The position numbers were made by a program, and so were the translations under genes. A stretch of DNA of 64,000 bases from Chrysoperla carnea (Eukaryota > Arthropoda > Insecta > Neuroptera > Chrysopidae), in the NCBI RefSeq assembly GCF_905475395.1, contig NC_058339.1:79450520-79514519 (forward strand), written 5' to 3'. The notes beneath the pieces were generated by a model. That model was not told the DNA's origin. It did no database searches and saw only the letters and a list, made by a program, of their open reading frames with translations. Below, piece after piece: positions 60,446 to 64,000 of this stretch (position 1 is its first letter; each line of letters starts with the position of its first letter).

Positions 60446-63400
60446 AAATCGACCGGAAATCGATCCGAAATATCGTTTTTTTCGAAAATTACTCGGCCAA
60501 ATAATTTTTTAAGACTTTTTCGAATTTTTCTGAGGGGTACCCCTTGAAAAAATTGCAAAAAATCGATACAAATTTATCGTCTCCAATTTCGATAAAACTC
60601 TGTATATAAGGTAATTTTGACCCAAAAAATACAAAAATCGGTTTCATTTAACGATTGGGAGAATAATTCTCGAGATAATACCAGAAATCGATCCGAAATA
60701 TCGTTTTTTTTCGAAAATTTCTTGGCCAATCACCAAATAAACTCGATTTTTGAATTTCTTGGGTCAAAATTACCTTATAAACTGAGTTTCATCAAATTCC
60801 GAAACAAATAATTTTTTACGATTTTTTCGAATTTTTCTAAGGGGTACCCCTTGAAAAAATTGCATAAAATCGATACAAATTTATCGTATCCAATTTCGAT
60901 AAAACTCTGTATATAAGGTAATTTTGACCCAACAAATACAAAAATCGGTTTCATTTAACGATTGGGCGAATAATTCTCGAGATAATACCAGAAATCGATC
61001 CGAAATATTGTTTTTTTCGAAAATTACTCGGCCAATCGCCAAATAAACTCGATTTTTGAATTTTTTGGGTCAAAATTACCTTATAAACTGAGTTTCATCA
61101 AATTCCGAAACAAATAATTTTTTATGATTTTTTCGACTTTTTCTAAGGGGTACTCCTTGAAAAAATTGCTAAAAATCGATACAAATTTATCGTCTCCAAT
61201 TTCGATAAAACTCTGTATATAAGGTAATTTTGACCCAAAAAATACAAAAATCGGTTTCATTTAACGATTGGGAGAATAATTCTCGAGATAATACCAGAAA
61301 TCGATCCGAAATATCGTTTTTTTCGAAAATTTCTTGGCCAATCACCAAATAAACTCGATTTTTGAATTTCTTGGGTCAAAATTACCTTATAAACTGAGTT
61401 TCATCAAATTCCGAAACAAATAATTTTTTACGATTTTTTCGAATTTTTCTAAGGGGTACCCCTTGAAAAAATTGCAAAAAATCGATACAAATTTATCGTC
61501 TCCAATTTCGATAAAACTCTGTATATAAGGTAATTTTGACCCAAAAAATACAAAAATCGGTTTCATTTAACGATTGGGCGAATAATTCTCGAGATAATAC
61601 CGGAAATCGATCCGAAATATCGTTTTTTTCGAAAATTTCTTGGCCAATCGCCAAATAAACTCGATTTTTTAATTTCTTGGGTCAAAGTTACCTTATAAAC
61701 TGAGTTTCATCAAATTCCGAAACAAATAATTTTTTATGATTTTTTCGACTTTTTCTAAGGGGTACTCCTTGAAAAAATTGCTAAAAATCGATACAAATTT
61801 ATCGTCTCCAATTTCGATAAAACTCTGTATATAAGGTAATTTTGACCCAAAAAATACAAAAATCGGTTTCATTTAACGATTGGGCGAATAATTCTCGAGA
61901 TAATACCGGAAATCGATCCGAAATATCGTTTTTTTCGAAAATTTCTCGGCCAATCGCCAAATAAACTCGATTTTTTAATTTCTTGGGTTAAAATTACCTT
62001 ATAAACTGAGTTTCATCAAATTCCGAAACAAATAATTTTTTACGATTTTTTCGACTTTTTCTAAGGGGTACCCCTTGAAAAAATTGCATAAAATCGATAC
62101 AAATTTATCGTATCCAATTTCGATAAAACTCTGTATATAAGGTAATTTTGACCCAAAAAATACAAAAATCGGTTTCATTTAACGATTGGGCGAATAATTC
62201 TCGAGATAATACCGGAAATCGATCCGAAATATCGTTTTTTTCGAAAATTTCTTGGCCAATCGCCAAATAAACTCGATTTTTTAATTTCTTGGGTCAAAAT
62301 TACCTTATAAACTGAGTTTCATCAAATTCCGAAACAAATAATTTTTTACGATTTTTTCGACTTTTTCTAAGGGGTACCCCTTGAAAAAATTGCAAAAAAT
62401 CGATACAAATTTATCGTCTCCAATTTCGATAAAACTCTGTATATAAGGTAATTTTGACCCAAAAAATACAAAAATCGGTTTCATTTAACGATTGGGAGAA
62501 TAATTCTCGAGATAATACCAGAAATCGATCCGAAATATCGTTTTTTTCGAAAATTTCTTGGCCAATCACCAAATAAACTCGATTTTTGAATTTCTTGGGT
62601 CAAAATTACCTTATAAACTGAGTTTCATCAAATTCCGAAACAAATAATTTTTTACGATTTTTTCGAATTTTTCTAAGGGGTACCCCTTGAAAAAATTGCA
62701 TAAAATCGATACAAATTTATCGTATCCAATTTCGATAAAACTCTGTATATAAGGTAATTTTGACCCAACAAATACAAAAATCGGTTTCATTTAACGATTG
62801 GGCGAATAATTCTCGAGATAATACCAGAAATCGATCCGAAATATTGTTTTTTTCGAAAATTACTCGGCCAATCGCCAAATAAACTCGATTTTTGAATTTT
62901 TTGGGTCAAAATTACCTTATAAACTGAGTTTCATCAAATTCCGAAACAAATAATTTTTTATGATTTTTTCGACTTTTTCTAAGGGGTACTCCTTGAAAAA
63001 ATTGCTAAAAATCGATACAAATTTATCGTCTCCAATTTCGATAAAACTCTGTATATAAGGTAATTTTGACCCAAAAAATACAAAAATCGGTTTCATTTAA
63101 CGATTGGGAGAATAATTCTCGAGATAATACCAGAAATCGATCCGAAATATCGTTTTTTTCGAAAATTTCTTGGCCAATCACCAAATAAACTCGATTTTTG
63201 AATTTCTTGGGTCAAAATTACCTTATAAACTGAGTTTCATCAAATTCCGAAACAAATAATTTTTTACGATTTTTTCGAATTTTTCTAAGGGGTACCCCTT
63301 GAAAAAATTGCAAAAAATCGATACAAATTTATCGTCTCCAATTTCGATAAAACTCTGTATATAAGGTAATTTTGACCCAAAAAATACAAAAATCGGTTTC

Positions 63401-64000
63401 ATTTAACGATTGGGCGAATAATTCTCGAGATAATACCGGAAATCGATCCGAAATATCGTTTTTTTCGAAAATTTCTTGGCCAATCGCCAAATAAACTCGA
63501 TTTTTTAATTTCTTGGGTCAAAGTTACCTTATAAACTGAGTTTCATCAAATTCCGAAACAAATAATTTTTTATGATTTTTTCGACTTTTTCTAAGGGGTA
63601 CTCCTTGAAAAAATTGCTAAAAATCGATACAAATTTATCGTCTCCAATTTCGATAAAACTCTGTATATAAGGTAATTTTGACCCAAAAAATACAAAAATC
63701 GGTTTCATTTAACGATTGGGCGAATAATTCTCGAGATAATACCGGAAATCGATCCGAAATATCGTTTTTTTCGAAAATTTCTCGGCCAATCGCCAAATAA
63801 ACTCGATTTTTTAATTTCTTGGGTTAAAATTACCTTATAAACTGAGTTTCATCAAATTCCGAAACAAATAATTTTTTACGATTTTTTCGACTTTTTCTAA
63901 GGGGTACCCCTTGAAAAAATTGCATAAAATCGATACAAATTTATCGTATCCAATTTCGATAAAACTCTGTATATAAGGTAATTTTGACCCAAAAAATACA
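60446..64000. repeat. 306-bp palindromic satellite array, six-monomer higher-order repeat
   Basis: Anchor TGTATATAAGGTAATTTTGA recurs at 60601, 60908, 61214, 61520, 61826, 62132, 62438, 62744, 63050, 63356, 63662 and 63968, i.e. every 306 bp (307 once). Monomers differ at diagnostic sites (e.g. GCAAAA/GCATAA/GCTAAA, CCAAAAAAT/CCAACAAAT, GGGAGAAT/GGGCGAAT), and the pattern of copies 1-6 is repeated by copies 7-12, giving a 1,836-bp higher-order unit. Each monomer is itself an imperfect palindrome with axes at GGGGTACCCC and at GATC, 153 bp apart. The first monomer is truncated (internal deletion around 60,505). The array runs past the window end. No ORF of significance. Satellites of this kind often sit in pericentromeric heterochromatin; location here is inference. 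Confidence 0.96.

Noticed and set aside
60446-64000. CRISPR-like or bacterial repeat array
   Set aside because: Period of 306 bp without spacers, palindromic monomers and higher-order structure are those of a eukaryotic satellite.

Overview
The window is AT-rich, intron-rich animal nuclear DNA, almost certainly from an insect. It holds three conserved multi-exon genes in a sea of dispersed repeats, MITE-like elements, a tRNA-derived SINE and a mariner remnant. There is no operon structure and no prokaryotic signal. The order of insect cannot be fixed from the sequence alone. Exon models below were built by hand from reading frames, GT/AG sites and intron phase, and all junctions are phase-consistent.

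Layout. (1) About 0.96-23.5 kb, + strand: 6-phosphofructo-2-kinase/fructose-2,6-bisphosphatase (PFKFB, fly Pfrx). Six shared exons are preceded by three candidate alternative first exons (958-1219, 7102-7201, 17079-17133), all ending in phase 1. (2) 23.5-30.9 kb: gene-free, with one fold-back element. (3) 30.9-32.9 kb, - strand: a class III E2 ubiquitin-conjugating enzyme of the UBE2E/Ubc2 type, three exons, complete (195 aa). (4) 34.9-46.6 kb, - strand: the bHLH transcription factor Hand, five exons (364 aa), with its bHLH split between exons 3 and 4 and the conserved C-terminal tail in the last exon. Between exons 3 and 4 lies an extra 69-nt exon-like copy of the helix 1 + loop segment. It differs from exon 3 at 10 nucleotides, all synonymous. 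(5) 46.6-60.3 kb: upstream of Hand, a repeat-rich stretch with a mariner remnant and several MITE-like elements. (6) 60.45-64.0 kb (runs off the end): a satellite array with a 306-bp monomer, each monomer an imperfect palindrome of two inverted 153-bp halves, organised in a six-monomer (1,836-bp) higher-order repeat.

The three genes do not form a pathway: glycolytic flux control, ubiquitin transfer, and heart/visceral mesoderm transcription. The most notable observations are the silent-site-only duplicated Hand exon, with the possibility of a basic-region-less Hand isoform, and the alternating-inverted satellite with its higher-order structure.
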